From Anaerolineales bacterium (lineage in GTDB: Bacteria; Chloroflexota; Anaerolineae; Anaerolineales; DRMV01): 12,640 bases of DNA. The translations under genes were made by a program, and so were the position numbers. Where the stretch lies: contig JALSPT010000101.1 of NCBI GenBank assembly GCA_026985785.1, forward strand, positions 1 to 12,640, read 5' to 3'. Positions 5,905 to 12,640 of the stretch are shown in pieces; the stretch's first letter is position 1, and each line of letters starts with the position of its first letter. The notes beneath the pieces were generated by a model that did not search any database, was not told the origin of the DNA, and saw only the letters and a list, made by a program, of their open reading frames with translations.

Positions 5905-8265
5905 ATGACGATGCCTTTTTCTTCCACCGACCCGCTGTGGCGCATTCGGCAGATTTTGCTGCTCTATCCCATCATGAGTAAGCGGGTGCGGCGGCGGATG
6001 CGTAAGGAGTTATTCCGCCGGGGGGTGGTTTCCAAAAAGGAATTCGAAGAGAAGGCTCGCGAACTGGCGGTGGAATCGCAGCGGCGGGAAGGTATCACCA
6101 ATCCTTTCGTTGAGGAACCCGCCGAGGTGTGGGAAGAGCGTTTGGCGTGGGCGCGGGCCTATCTGACCGATTTTTACTTTGCTTACCATTTGCCGTTCAG
6201 CGATTTCGACCGCATTTTGCGGGAGGTGCGCAACGAACGTGGGGCGGTAGAGGAAGTGGAGGAGGTGGACGAGCGCCTGCTGGTCAATCTGGAACTGGCG
6301 CCACGGGCACAGTTGTTCGCCGAGGGCTATGAAATCGAGCGGATGCCCCCCGACGAGCGCGTCCGCCACGAAGCGCGGCTGCAGGAAATCAAAGTGGTGC
6401 TGATCCGTTCCCTGATCAGCGACCAGTTGGGGTACGTCGGCCTGGCCAAGCGTTGGTTGCGGATGGAGGACTTGGACTACATCCGTCGCCGCAAGATCGG
6501 CCCCGGCAAAATTGGCGGCAAGGCCGCGGGGATGTTGTTGGCGCACCGCATCGTGCAGACGGTGGGAGAAGAGGCTCTGCGCGCCAGCGTGCGAATTCCG
6601 GAATCGTATTTCCTCGGCGCCGACGTGATGTATGCTTTCATGGCCCATAACGGTTTGATGAAATGGGCAGTGCAGAAATACAAGACCGACGAGGAAATTC
6701 AGGCCGAATATCCCCAATTGCGGGAGGAGTACCTGCGGGGTGATTTCCCGGCAGACATTCGGGAGCGGCTGGAGCAACTGGTGGCGCGCAGCAGCGGGCA
6801 GCCGCTGATTGTGCGCTCTTCCAGTCTGTTGGAAGACAATTTTGGCACGGCCTTTGCCGGCAAATACGAAAGTTACTTTGTCCCCAACCAGGGCACGCAG
6901 GCAGAGAACCTCCAGGCGCTGGTGCGCGCCATCGCCGCGGTGTATGCCAGCGGCTTGAGCCCCGATGCCTTGCTCTACCGGCGGGCGCGCGGGCTGTTGG
7001 ATTATGACGAGCGCATCGCGGTGCTCATTCAGGCGGTGGAAGGGGAGCAATATCGCCATTTCTATTTTCCCCAGGCGGCGGGGGTGGCTTTCAGCCGCAA
7101 CATGTTCCCCTGGTCGGCGCAAATTCGGCAGGAGGAGGGCTTTGTGCGCCTGGTGTGGGGGTTGGGCACCCGGGCGGTGGATCGCGTTGCCAACGATTAC
7201 CCCCGCCTGGTGGCGCTCAGCCATCCTCACCTGCAGCCGACCACTTCTTCCAAAGCCCGCCGCTATTATTCCCAGCGGTTTATCGATCTCATCGATCTGG
7301 AGGCCAACGATTTTCGCACGCTGGAAGTCCAGGAGGTGTTGGAAGGGCGCTATCCCTTGTTGCCGTTGATTGCTTCCTTGGACGAAGGGGGCTACCTTGC
7401 TCCGTTGCATTCCTTGCGAGTGCCCAAAGACCGGCGGGAGGATTTGGTGATCACTTTCGACGAGTGGCTGCGGCGCACGCCGTTTGCCGAGCGGATGCGC
7501 GCCATGCTACAACTGTTGGAAAAACAATACGGTGTGCCGGTCGATCTGGAATTTGCCGCCCATGTGCCCGACCCGCGGGCGACCTCGCCGGATGTCCGCA
7601 TTACGCTTTTGCAGTGCCGCCCTCAAAGCCATTATCGGGAGCAGAAGGTGAGCATCCCCACCAACCTGCGGCCTGAGGATGTGGTGCTGGAGACTTACAC
7701 CGTCATGCCCTATGGTCAGGTAGAGGGTATCCGTTACGTCCTTTTCGTGCCGCCGGAAGGCTATTATGCGCTGCGAAGCGTGGAGCAGCGGCGCTTGTTG
7801 ACCCGCGCGATCGGCAAACTGAATGCGTTGCTGGCCGATGAGACGTTCATCTGCGTGGGGCCAGGGCGCTGGGGTACTTCGAATCCCGACCTGGGCGTGC
7901 ACGTTGGCTATGCCGATATTCACAACACCCGCGCTTTGATCGAACTCTCCGGCCAGAACGTCGGCCCGGCGCCGGAGCCTTCCTTGGGTACGCATTTCTT
8001 CCAGGACCTGATGGAGGCGCAAATCTACCCTCTGGCGGTGGATTTGGACGACGAGCGCACGGTGTTTCGACGCGAATTTTTCTACGAAACGCCCAACCAC
8101 GCCTCTGATTTCCTCGCGGAGGCGCGATGGAAGCCTATTTTGGGCGCGTTGCGGCTGATCGAGGTGGAGGATTACCGGCCTGGTCAACGCCTGATCTTGG
8201 TGCTTGACGCTTTGGAAGGGCATGGGGTGGCTTTTGTGGGAGCGCCCGACCAGGTGGGGGCGTGA
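5905..8265 (+). CDS. PEP/pyruvate-binding (PPDK N-terminal-like) domain protein, unknown reaction
   Basis: 786 residues. The centre matches the ATP-grasp-type PEP/pyruvate-binding domain of PEP synthase and pyruvate phosphate dikinase (PF01326): GPGKIGGKAAGML (199-211), the nucleotide-binding VRSSSLLEDNFGTAFAGKYES (303-323), then FSRNMFPW and VWGLGTRAVDRVAND. The phosphohistidine swivel domain (with its TSHAA-type motif) and the C-terminal PEP TIM barrel of the full enzymes are absent, so normal PEP synthesis by this chain alone is unlikely. The N-terminal ~190 residues are charged and helical. The C-terminal third has its own conserved-looking block GPGRWGTSNPDLG (652-664) and GTHFFQDLMEA (695-705). 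The frame is open from 5884, but 5905 is preferred because GGAGG lies six bases before it and the earlier ATG overlaps the dnaN terminator. No promoter is obvious in the 72-base gap. Confidence 0.85.
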   Translation: MTMPFSSTDPLWRIRQILLLYPIMSKRVRRRMRKELFRRGVVSKKEFEEKARELAVESQRREGITNPFVEEPAEVWEERLAWARAYLTDFYFAYHLPFSDFDRILREVRNERGAVEEVEEVDERLLVNLELAPRAQLFAEGYEIERMPPDERVRHEARLQEIKVVLIRSLISDQLGYVGLAKRWLRMEDLDYIRRRKIGPGKIGGKAAGMLLAHRIVQTVGEEALRASVRIPESYFLGADVMYAFMAHNGLMKWAVQKYKTDEEIQAEYPQLREEYLRGDFPADIRERLEQLVARSSGQPLIVRSSSLLEDNFGTAFAGKYESYFVPNQGTQAENLQALVRAIAAVYASGLSPDALLYRRARGLLDYDERIAVLIQAVEGEQYRHFYFPQAAGVAFSRNMFPWSAQIRQEEGFVRLVWGLGTRAVDRVANDYPRLVALSHPHLQPTTSSKARRYYSQRFIDLIDLEANDFRTLEVQEVLEGRYPLLPLIASLDEGGYLAPLHSLRVPKDRREDLVITFDEWLRRTPFAERMRAMLQLLEKQYGVPVDLEFAAHVPDPRATSPDVRITLLQCRPQSHYREQKVSIPTNLRPEDVVLETYTVMPYGQVEGIRYVLFVPPEGYYALRSVEQRRLLTRAIGKLNALLADETFICVGPGRWGTSNPDLGVHVGYADIHNTRALIELSGQNVGPAPEPSLGTHFFQDLMEAQIYPLAVDLDDERTVFRREFFYETPNHASDFLAEARWKPILGALRLIEVEDYRPGQRLILVLDALEGHGVAFVGAPDQVGA

Positions 8266-8335
8266 AACGACGAGGGGCTTTCATCGGCGGCTCATGTGAT
8301 GGTTGTCACCAATTTGGGGCAGGCGCTTGTGAAAT
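8266..8335. other. Short intergenic stretch before the nuo promoter
   Basis: Between the PEP-domain gene and the nuo promoter there is no supportable gene. The frame at 8296-8514 overlaps nuoA and has no ribosome binding site. I see no strong terminator hairpin with a T-tract, so some read-through into nuo is possible. Confidence 0.5.
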
Positions 8336-8365
8336 TTGACGCGGATATCGGCGCTGTGCTATACT
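8336..8365 (+). promoter_or_regulatory. Sigma-70-type promoter of the nuo operon
   Basis: TTGACG (8336-8341) and TATACT (8360-8365) are separated by 18 bases, and the -10 carries an extended TGC element. This is the best promoter in the window, with both hexamers near consensus. The start point would be near 8372, giving a leader of about 50 bases before nuoA. Confidence 0.8.
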
Positions 8366-8422
8366 TTCGCCAGTCGTGCCGATGGGCACGCGCCTTTTTC
8401 CTTAACTGTGCCGAGGCGTCGG

Positions 8423-8776
8423 ATGATCGCTTATTTGCCAATTGCCCTCTTATTGTTGTTTGCCACCGCGCTGGCTGTGCTGGTCGTGGTCATTGGGGAC
8501 AGTTTCGGCCCTAAAAACCCGAAACAGGTGAAGTACGCCACCTATGAGTCGGGTATGACGCCGATGGGGGAAGGCACCCGCCGTCAGCCCATTCGTTATT
8601 ACCGCATTGCCATGTTGTTCATCTTGTTCGATATCGAAGTGATTTTCTTCCTGCCGTGGGCGGTGGTGTTTCGCAGTTTGGGCGTCTTTGGGCTGATCGA
8701 GATGGCCGTTTTCATCGTCATGGTGCTGGTGGGGTATGTCTATGCCTGGAAAAAAGGAGCCCTGGAATGGGATTAG
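8423..8776 (+). CDS. nuoA: NADH-quinone oxidoreductase subunit A
   Basis: 117 residues, normal for NuoA/ND3, a small membrane subunit of complex I next to the quinone cavity. Three hydrophobic helices are visible (~3-24, ~62-82 and ~90-109). The loop after helix 1 carries the family segment KYATYESGM (37-45), and helix 2 carries FDIEVIFFLPWA (69-80) with its conserved buried acidic residues. The frame is open upstream to 8336, but the start at 8423 gives the standard N-terminus beginning just before helix 1, with GAGG seven bases upstream; the longer form would run into the promoter. First gene of the operon; its last 10 bases overlap nuoB. Confidence 0.95.
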   Translation: MIAYLPIALLLLFATALAVLVVVIGDSFGPKNPKQVKYATYESGMTPMGEGTRRQPIRYYRIAMLFILFDIEVIFFLPWAVVFRSLGVFGLIEMAVFIVMVLVGYVYAWKKGALEWD

Positions 8777-9270
8777 AGCACAAATTGGGTGACCTGGGCA
8801 TTGTGACGACGACCTTGGAGCAGGCAATCAACTGGGGACGCACCCGTTCCATGTGGCCGGCGTTGTTTGGTTTGGCGTGCTGCGCCATCGAGATGATGGC
8901 GGCGCAGGCTTCCCATTATGATATGAGCCGCTTCGGGATGGAATTGATGCGCGCCAGCCCTCGTCAGTCGGATTTGATGATCGTTGCCGGGCGGGTGAGC
9001 CGCAAGATGGCGCCGGTGGTGCGGCGGTTGTACGACCAGATGCCCGAGCCGAAATGGGTGATTGCGATGGGCGATTGCGCTTCGTGCGGCGGCGTGTTCA
9101 ACAATTACGCCATTTTGCAGGGGGTGGATGAAATCATCCCGGTGGATGTGTATGTGTCCGGTTGCCCGCCGCGCCCGGAGGCGCTGATCCACGGCGTGCT
9201 CACGCTGTACGAGAAGGTGAAGGGTGAGCGGTTGACGGATTGGGCGATGATCGAGGAGGAGGCAGCATGA
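8767..9270 (+). CDS. nuoB: NADH-quinone oxidoreductase subunit B (N2 Fe-S cluster)
   Basis: 167 residues. NuoB carries the [4Fe-4S] cluster N2 that hands electrons to quinone. All four ligands are present at the family spacing: adjacent C38-C39 in FGLACCAIEMM, C104 in MGDCASCGG and C133 in VSGCPPRPE. The start at 8767 has GGAG seven bases upstream and overlaps the end of nuoA by 10 bases; the frame stays open further upstream only inside nuoA. The TGA stop overlaps the nuoC ATG (ATGA), so A, B and C are probably translationally coupled. The protein sits in the peripheral arm at the junction with the membrane. Confidence 0.97.
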   Translation: MGLEHKLGDLGIVTTTLEQAINWGRTRSMWPALFGLACCAIEMMAAQASHYDMSRFGMELMRASPRQSDLMIVAGRVSRKMAPVVRRLYDQMPEPKWVIAMGDCASCGGVFNNYAILQGVDEIIPVDVYVSGCPPRPEALIHGVLTLYEKVKGERLTDWAMIEEEAA

Positions 9271-9779
9271 GCGCGGAGCATGTGCAGGCTGCCGCAGAGG
9301 CGCTGGCCGAACGCCTGCAGGGCGAGGTGAGCGAGGACAACGGACAGGTGGTGGTGCGTCTCCCCAAGGCGCGTCTTCTCGATGCTGCTCGGCTGCTGCG
9401 GGATGCGTTTGGCTTCCAGGTGGCGGAAGACATCACCGCCGTGGATTATTGGCAGCGCCGCGAGCCACGCTTCGATGTGGTGTATCACTTCTTCTCCTAC
9501 GACCACGCCGCCTTGCTGCGGTTGCGGGTGGCTGTGGACGATGGCGAGGCCATGCCCAGCATCACCGCGGTTTTCCCCGGCGCAGACTGGTACGAGCGCG
9601 AGGTGTACGACATGTTCGGCATTCCCTTCGACGGCCACCCCGACCTGCGCCGCATTCTCATGCCTTACGATTGGGAGGGGCATCCCCTCCGCAAGGATTA
9701 CCCCCTGGGCTACGAAGAGCCGCAGTTCACTTTCAACTTCGACGAAATTCAGGCGAAGAAAGTGCAGGGGCGAAGGTAG
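9267..9779 (+). CDS. nuoC: NADH-quinone oxidoreductase subunit C (30 kDa)
   Basis: 170 residues, a stand-alone NuoC (not fused to NuoD as in enterobacteria). This peripheral-arm subunit has no cofactor and packs against NuoD and NuoB. The family signature ADWYEREVYDMFGI is at residues 106-119, followed by HPDLRRILMPYDWEGHPLRK and DYPLGYEEPQF. The start at 9267 overlaps the nuoB stop and is preceded by GAGGAGG. The TAG stop (9777-9779) falls inside the first unit of a GGTAGTA-type tandem array, so the coding end and the repeat merge. Confidence 0.96.
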   Translation: MSAEHVQAAAEALAERLQGEVSEDNGQVVVRLPKARLLDAARLLRDAFGFQVAEDITAVDYWQRREPRFDVVYHFFSYDHAALLRLRVAVDDGEAMPSITAVFPGADWYEREVYDMFGIPFDGHPDLRRILMPYDWEGHPLRKDYPLGYEEPQFTFNFDEIQAKKVQGRR

Positions 9780-9857
9780 TGAGTAGTATGGGTAGTAGGT
9801 AACGGGTAGTAGGTAGTAGGGGGGCTCACTCCCCGCTACCCAATACCCACTACCCAG
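9775..9857. repeat. Heptamer arrays in opposite orientation forming a hairpin between nuoC and nuoD
   Basis: The left half contains GGTAGTA-type heptads (GGTAGTG, AGTAGTA, then GGTAGTA at 9791, 9805 and 9812). The right half contains TACCCAA, TACCCAC and TACCCAG (9837-9857). The two halves are partly complementary: TGGGTAGT (9789-9796) pairs perfectly with ACTACCCA (9849-9856), and the G-run near 9819 faces CCCC at 9831-9834. The RNA could therefore form a sizeable hairpin in the intercistronic gap. No T-tract follows, so it is not a typical terminator. Confidence 0.8.
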
Positions 9858-9885
9858 CCCCGATGACCTTCCTTACGAGGTTCTT

Positions 9886-11115
9886 ATGTTCGAACCGATG
9901 GAAGTTTCAGCCGAAGAATTGCAGCATCTGGTCTCCGACCGGGCGTTGAAAGGCGAGACCGTGCTGCTCAATATGGGCCCCCAGCATCCGTCAACGCACG
10001 GCGTGCTCCGTTTGTTAGTAGAACTGGACGGCGAGCAGGTGGTCAACGTGGTGCCGGATATTGGTTTCTTGCACACCGGCATCGAAAAGAACATGGAGGC
10101 CAAGCGCTATTGGCAGGCCGAGGTGATGACCGATCGGATGGATTACCTCAACCCCGTTGGCAACAATCTGGCCTATTGCCTGGCGGTGGAGCAGTTGACG
10201 GGGCTGGACGTGCCGCCGCGGGCGCAGGCCATTCGGGTCATCTTGGCCGAGTTGCAGCGCATTTCCTCCCATCTGGTTTGGCTGGGGACGCATTTGCTCG
10301 ACCTGGGCGCGACCTCGCTTTTCCTCTATACCTTTCGTGAGCGTGAAATCATCCTGGATATTTTCGAACTGGTCTCTGGCGCGCGCATGATGACCACCTA
10401 CATTCGTCCCGGAGGGCTGTGGCGCGATGTGCCGCCGGAATTCGACGCTGCCGTGCGAGCGTTCTTGGACCTGTTCCCCCGCCGTCTGCGCCAGTACGAA
10501 GCCCTGGTGACCAAGAACCCGATCTACAAAGACCGCACGCAAGGCGTTGGCGTGCTCTCCAAAGAGGATGCCATGCGCTGGGGCGTCACCGGGCCGATGC
10601 TGCGGGCTTCGGGAGTGGCTTACGACACCCGCAAAGCCCGCCCTTACAGCGGCTACGAGCAGTACGAGTTCGACATTCCCGTGGAGCACAGCGGCGATGT
10701 GTACGCCCGCTACTTGGTGCGTATCGAGGAGATGCGCCAGTCGCTGCGGATCATCCGTCAGGCGCTGGACAACCTGCCCGATGGCCCGGTACGCAGCGAC
10801 AATCGCAAATACATGCCGCCACCGCGCGAAGAAATCGGCGTGAGCATGGAGTCCCTCATCCACCACTTCAAGTTCTGGACGGAAGGCTTTTCGCCGCCGA
10901 AGGGCTCGGCCTATGCGGCGGTAGAGTCGCCGCGCGGCACCCTGGCCGTATTCATCGAAAGCGATGGCTCGCCGCGCCCTTATCGGGTGCATGTGCGCAC
11001 CCCTTCGTTTGCCAACCTGCAGGCGCTTCCGTTGATGGCGAAAGGCGGCATGGTGGCCGACTTGGTCGCCACGGTGGGAAGCGTGGATATCGTTCTGGGA
11101 GATGTGGACCGGTGA
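9886..11115 (+). CDS. nuoD: NADH-quinone oxidoreductase subunit D (49 kDa)
   Basis: 409 residues, the usual length for a stand-alone NuoD, which forms the quinone-reduction pocket with NuoB. LNMGPQHPSTHGVLR (28-42) includes H38 and TDRMDYLNP (82-90) includes Y87; these match in both motif and number the quinone-headgroup His and Tyr of Thermus Nqo4. Other hallmarks are GIEKNME, RPGGLWRDVP and the C-terminal GSVDIVLGDVDR. GAGG lies about seven bases before the ATG. Its TGA overlaps the GTG start of nuoE. It is related to the large subunit of NiFe hydrogenases but lacks their metal-binding cysteines, as expected. Confidence 0.97.
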   Translation: MFEPMEVSAEELQHLVSDRALKGETVLLNMGPQHPSTHGVLRLLVELDGEQVVNVVPDIGFLHTGIEKNMEAKRYWQAEVMTDRMDYLNPVGNNLAYCLAVEQLTGLDVPPRAQAIRVILAELQRISSHLVWLGTHLLDLGATSLFLYTFREREIILDIFELVSGARMMTTYIRPGGLWRDVPPEFDAAVRAFLDLFPRRLRQYEALVTKNPIYKDRTQGVGVLSKEDAMRWGVTGPMLRASGVAYDTRKARPYSGYEQYEFDIPVEHSGDVYARYLVRIEEMRQSLRIIRQALDNLPDGPVRSDNRKYMPPPREEIGVSMESLIHHFKFWTEGFSPPKGSAYAAVESPRGTLAVFIESDGSPRPYRVHVRTPSFANLQALPLMAKGGMVADLVATVGSVDIVLGDVDR

Positions 11116-11666
11116 GCAGCCTTGCCGAGAAATACCCGCAGGAAGTGGAGGCCATTCTGGCCAAGTACCCACCCGAGCACAAGCGTTCGGCGGTGATGGG
11201 GTTGTTGTACCTCGCGCAGCGTGATGGCGGGGGGTACATCACCAAAGCGGCGATGGAAGACGTCGGGCGTATCGTGGGTATTTCGGCCAGCGAGGTGGCC
11301 GCGGTGGTGGGCTTTTACAGCCTGTACCACGACAAACCGGCAGGCCAATACCGCATTCAGGTGTGTACCGACGTCGCCTGCGCGCTGCGCGGCGCCGATA
11401 AATTCGTTGCCGAACTGTGCGACAACCTGGGCATCAAAATCGGCGAAACCACTCCCGACGGCCTGGTGACCGTCGAAGAGGTCAAGTGCCTGGCGGCGTG
11501 CGACCACGCCCCCGTGTTTCAGGTGCAAACCCCTGATGGTTTGACCTATCATCAGGATATGGACCTCAAACTTACCCTGGAGTTGATCGAACAGTGGCGC
11601 AAGGAAAGACGAGCTCAGGGCGAAAAGGCACCCTCCAAATCACCAGGCAACCAAGTAACCAAGTAA
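11112..11666 (+). CDS. nuoE: NADH-quinone oxidoreductase subunit E (24 kDa, [2Fe-2S])
   Basis: 184 residues starting at GTG, which overlaps the nuoD stop (GTGA). The same frame is open far upstream, but only as an off-frame shadow of nuoD. NuoE is a thioredoxin-like subunit carrying cluster N1a next to the FMN-binding NuoF. Its ligand pattern is present: C85 and C90 in VCTDVACALRG, C126 and C130 in VKCLAACDHAPV. The helical N-terminus (AEKYPQEVEAILAKYP) and VVGFYSLYH are typical. The last residues, GNQVTK, are encoded by the first units of the octamer array that follows, and the TAA lies inside it. The tail from ~168 looks non-conserved. Confidence 0.95.
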   Translation: MSSLAEKYPQEVEAILAKYPPEHKRSAVMGLLYLAQRDGGGYITKAAMEDVGRIVGISASEVAAVVGFYSLYHDKPAGQYRIQVCTDVACALRGADKFVAELCDNLGIKIGETTPDGLVTVEEVKCLAACDHAPVFQVQTPDGLTYHQDMDLKLTLELIEQWRKERRAQGEKAPSKSPGNQVTK

Positions 11667-11720
11667 CTAAGTAACTAAGTAACTAAGTAACTAAGTAACT
11701 AAGTAACCAGGCACCCTCCA
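11626..11720. repeat. 12-bp direct repeats flanking the octamer array
   Basis: AGGCACCCTCCA occurs at 11626-11637 and again at 11709-11720, bracketing the octamer array. The arrangement could reflect a segmental duplication or slippage event, or an insertion with target duplication. Confidence 0.7.
11649..11712. repeat. Octamer tandem array AACTAAGT between nuoE and nuoF
   Basis: Eight contiguous 8-base units: two AACCAAGT, five AACTAAGT and a terminal AACCAGGC. The period is 8, unlike the heptamers elsewhere in the window. The first two units encode the end of NuoE, and its TAA is at 11664-11666. TAA or stop-like triplets recur in several frames, so the array would quickly stop translation that runs past nuoE. 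The nuoF ribosome binding site follows ten bases after it. Confidence 0.9.
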
Positions 11721-11730
11721 CGAGGCATCT

Positions 11731-12640
11731 ATGGCCGAGCACATCTTGTTGCGACACCGCGACATCCCGAATATCAAAGACCTGGCGGTCTATCAGGCCC
11801 ACGGCGGTTTCGAGGCCTTTCGCAAAGCCGTGACCGAAATGCAGCCCGATGAGGTCACCGAGGAGGTGAAGAAGTCGGGGCTGCGCGGTCGGGGCGGGGC
11901 GGGCTTCCCTACCGGCCTGAAGTGGGCTTTCATGGACAAGCGCAACTGGCCGCATTATGTCATCGCCAACGCCGATGAGTCCGAGCCGGGGACGTTCAAA
12001 GACCGGGAGATCATGGAGCACAACCCCTTCCAGTTCTTGGAGGGCGTAGCGATTGCGGCCTACGCGGTCGGGGCCGAGCGGGCGTATGTGTACCTGCGGG
12101 GCGAATTCTGGCATGTCGCCAAGTGGCTCGACCAGAAAATTGCGGAGATGGAGGCCGCCGGGCTTTTGGGCAACCATCTCTTCGGCACCGACTACAGCCT
12201 GCGTATTTACACCCACCTGGGGGCGGGGGCTTACATCTGCGGCGAGGAAACCGCGCTGATGGAATCCATCGAAGGCAAACGCGGCCAGCCGCGGTTGCGC
12301 CCGCCTTTTCCGCCCACATATGGCCTCTACGGTAAGCCTACGGTGATCAACAACGTCGAGACGCTGACCAACGTCCCGATGATTCTGGCCCGCGGTGCCG
12401 ATTGGTATCGCACTTTGGGCACCGAAAAGAGCCCTGGCGTCAAAGTGTTCAGCCTCTCGGGGCGGGTGAACAAGCCCGGCAATTACGAACTGCCATTGGG
12501 GACGACGTTCCGCGAACTGATTTTCGAGCGCGGCGGCGGGATCATCGACGGCAAGAAAATCAAAGCCATCATGCCTGCGGGGGCGTCTTCCTCTTTGCTG
12601 CCGGCCACCGATGAGGTGCTCGACACCCCGATGGATTACG
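11731..12640 (+). CDS. nuoF: NADH-quinone oxidoreductase subunit F (51 kDa, FMN/NADH-binding), partial
   Basis: The first 303 codons are present and the gene runs off the right edge. NuoF oxidises NADH with FMN and passes electrons to cluster N3. Visible signatures are the glycine-rich nucleotide loop GLRGRGGAGFPTGLKW (50-65), NADESEPGTFKDRE (80-93), GAGAYICGEETAL (164-176) and the EGKRGQPRLRPPFPP segment. The N3 [4Fe-4S] cysteines lie beyond the window. The start ATG at 11731 has GAGG five bases upstream, giving a clean initiation signal after the octamer array. It is the sixth gene in standard nuo order; nuoG and the membrane genes may follow outside the window. Confidence 0.97.
   Translation, partial: MAEHILLRHRDIPNIKDLAVYQAHGGFEAFRKAVTEMQPDEVTEEVKKSGLRGRGGAGFPTGLKWAFMDKRNWPHYVIANADESEPGTFKDREIMEHNPFQFLEGVAIAAYAVGAERAYVYLRGEFWHVAKWLDQKIAEMEAAGLLGNHLFGTDYSLRIYTHLGAGAYICGEETALMESIEGKRGQPRLRPPFPPTYGLYGKPTVINNVETLTNVPMILARGADWYRTLGTEKSPGVKVFSLSGRVNKPGNYELPLGTTFRELIFERGGGIIDGKKIKAIMPAGASSSLLPATDEVLDTPMDY

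Noticed and set aside
8296..8514. 72-codon open frame before nuoA
   Set aside because: It overlaps the nuo promoter and the nuoA start in another frame, with no ribosome binding site.

Overview
The window is about 12.6 kb of GC-rich bacterial chromosome. Gene content suggests a respiring or formerly respiring Chloroflexota bacterium, possibly Anaerolineae-like. The support is a complex I (nuo) operon in A-B-C-D-E-F order with separate nuoC and nuoD, a receiver-plus-Roadblock protein of a kind common in that phylum, and heptamer/octamer short tandem repeats between genes. The phylum is an inference; no rRNA or lineage-specific marker is present.

Left part (1-4308, all minus strand). Reading in the direction of transcription there are two tandem AI-2E-family (PerM-like) membrane proteins of 410 residues each, a 60-residue conserved-looking small protein, and a 482-residue multidomain protein coupled to it by an ATGA overlap. 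Last comes the first 17 codons of polA (DNA polymerase I), which runs off the left edge. The 482-residue protein is the most unusual gene: a degenerate response-regulator receiver, a Roadblock/LC7-like domain, a long disordered acidic/proline linker, and a C-terminal IS200/IS605-type (Y1) transposase fold. The HUH motif of that fold is replaced by Y-I-Q and its catalytic tyrosine by Phe. It looks like a domesticated, catalytically dead transposase domain attached to signalling modules.

Middle (4309-8265). A 400-base divergent intergenic region carries two back-to-back extended -10 promoters and a long imperfect inverted repeat. Then come dnaN (sliding clamp), a clear intrinsic terminator, and a 786-residue PEP/pyruvate-binding-domain protein that lacks the other domains of PEP synthase or PPDK.

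Right part (8266-12640, plus strand). A strong promoter (TTGACG, 18-base spacer, TGCTATACT) drives nuoA-nuoB-nuoC-nuoD-nuoE-nuoF; nuoF runs off the right edge. A/B, B/C and D/E overlap. The only two gaps, C/D and E/F, are filled by short tandem repeat arrays.

A cross-cutting observation is that three arrays (after the transposase-like gene, after nuoC and after nuoE) begin at the 3' end of a gene, with that gene's stop codon inside the first repeat units.
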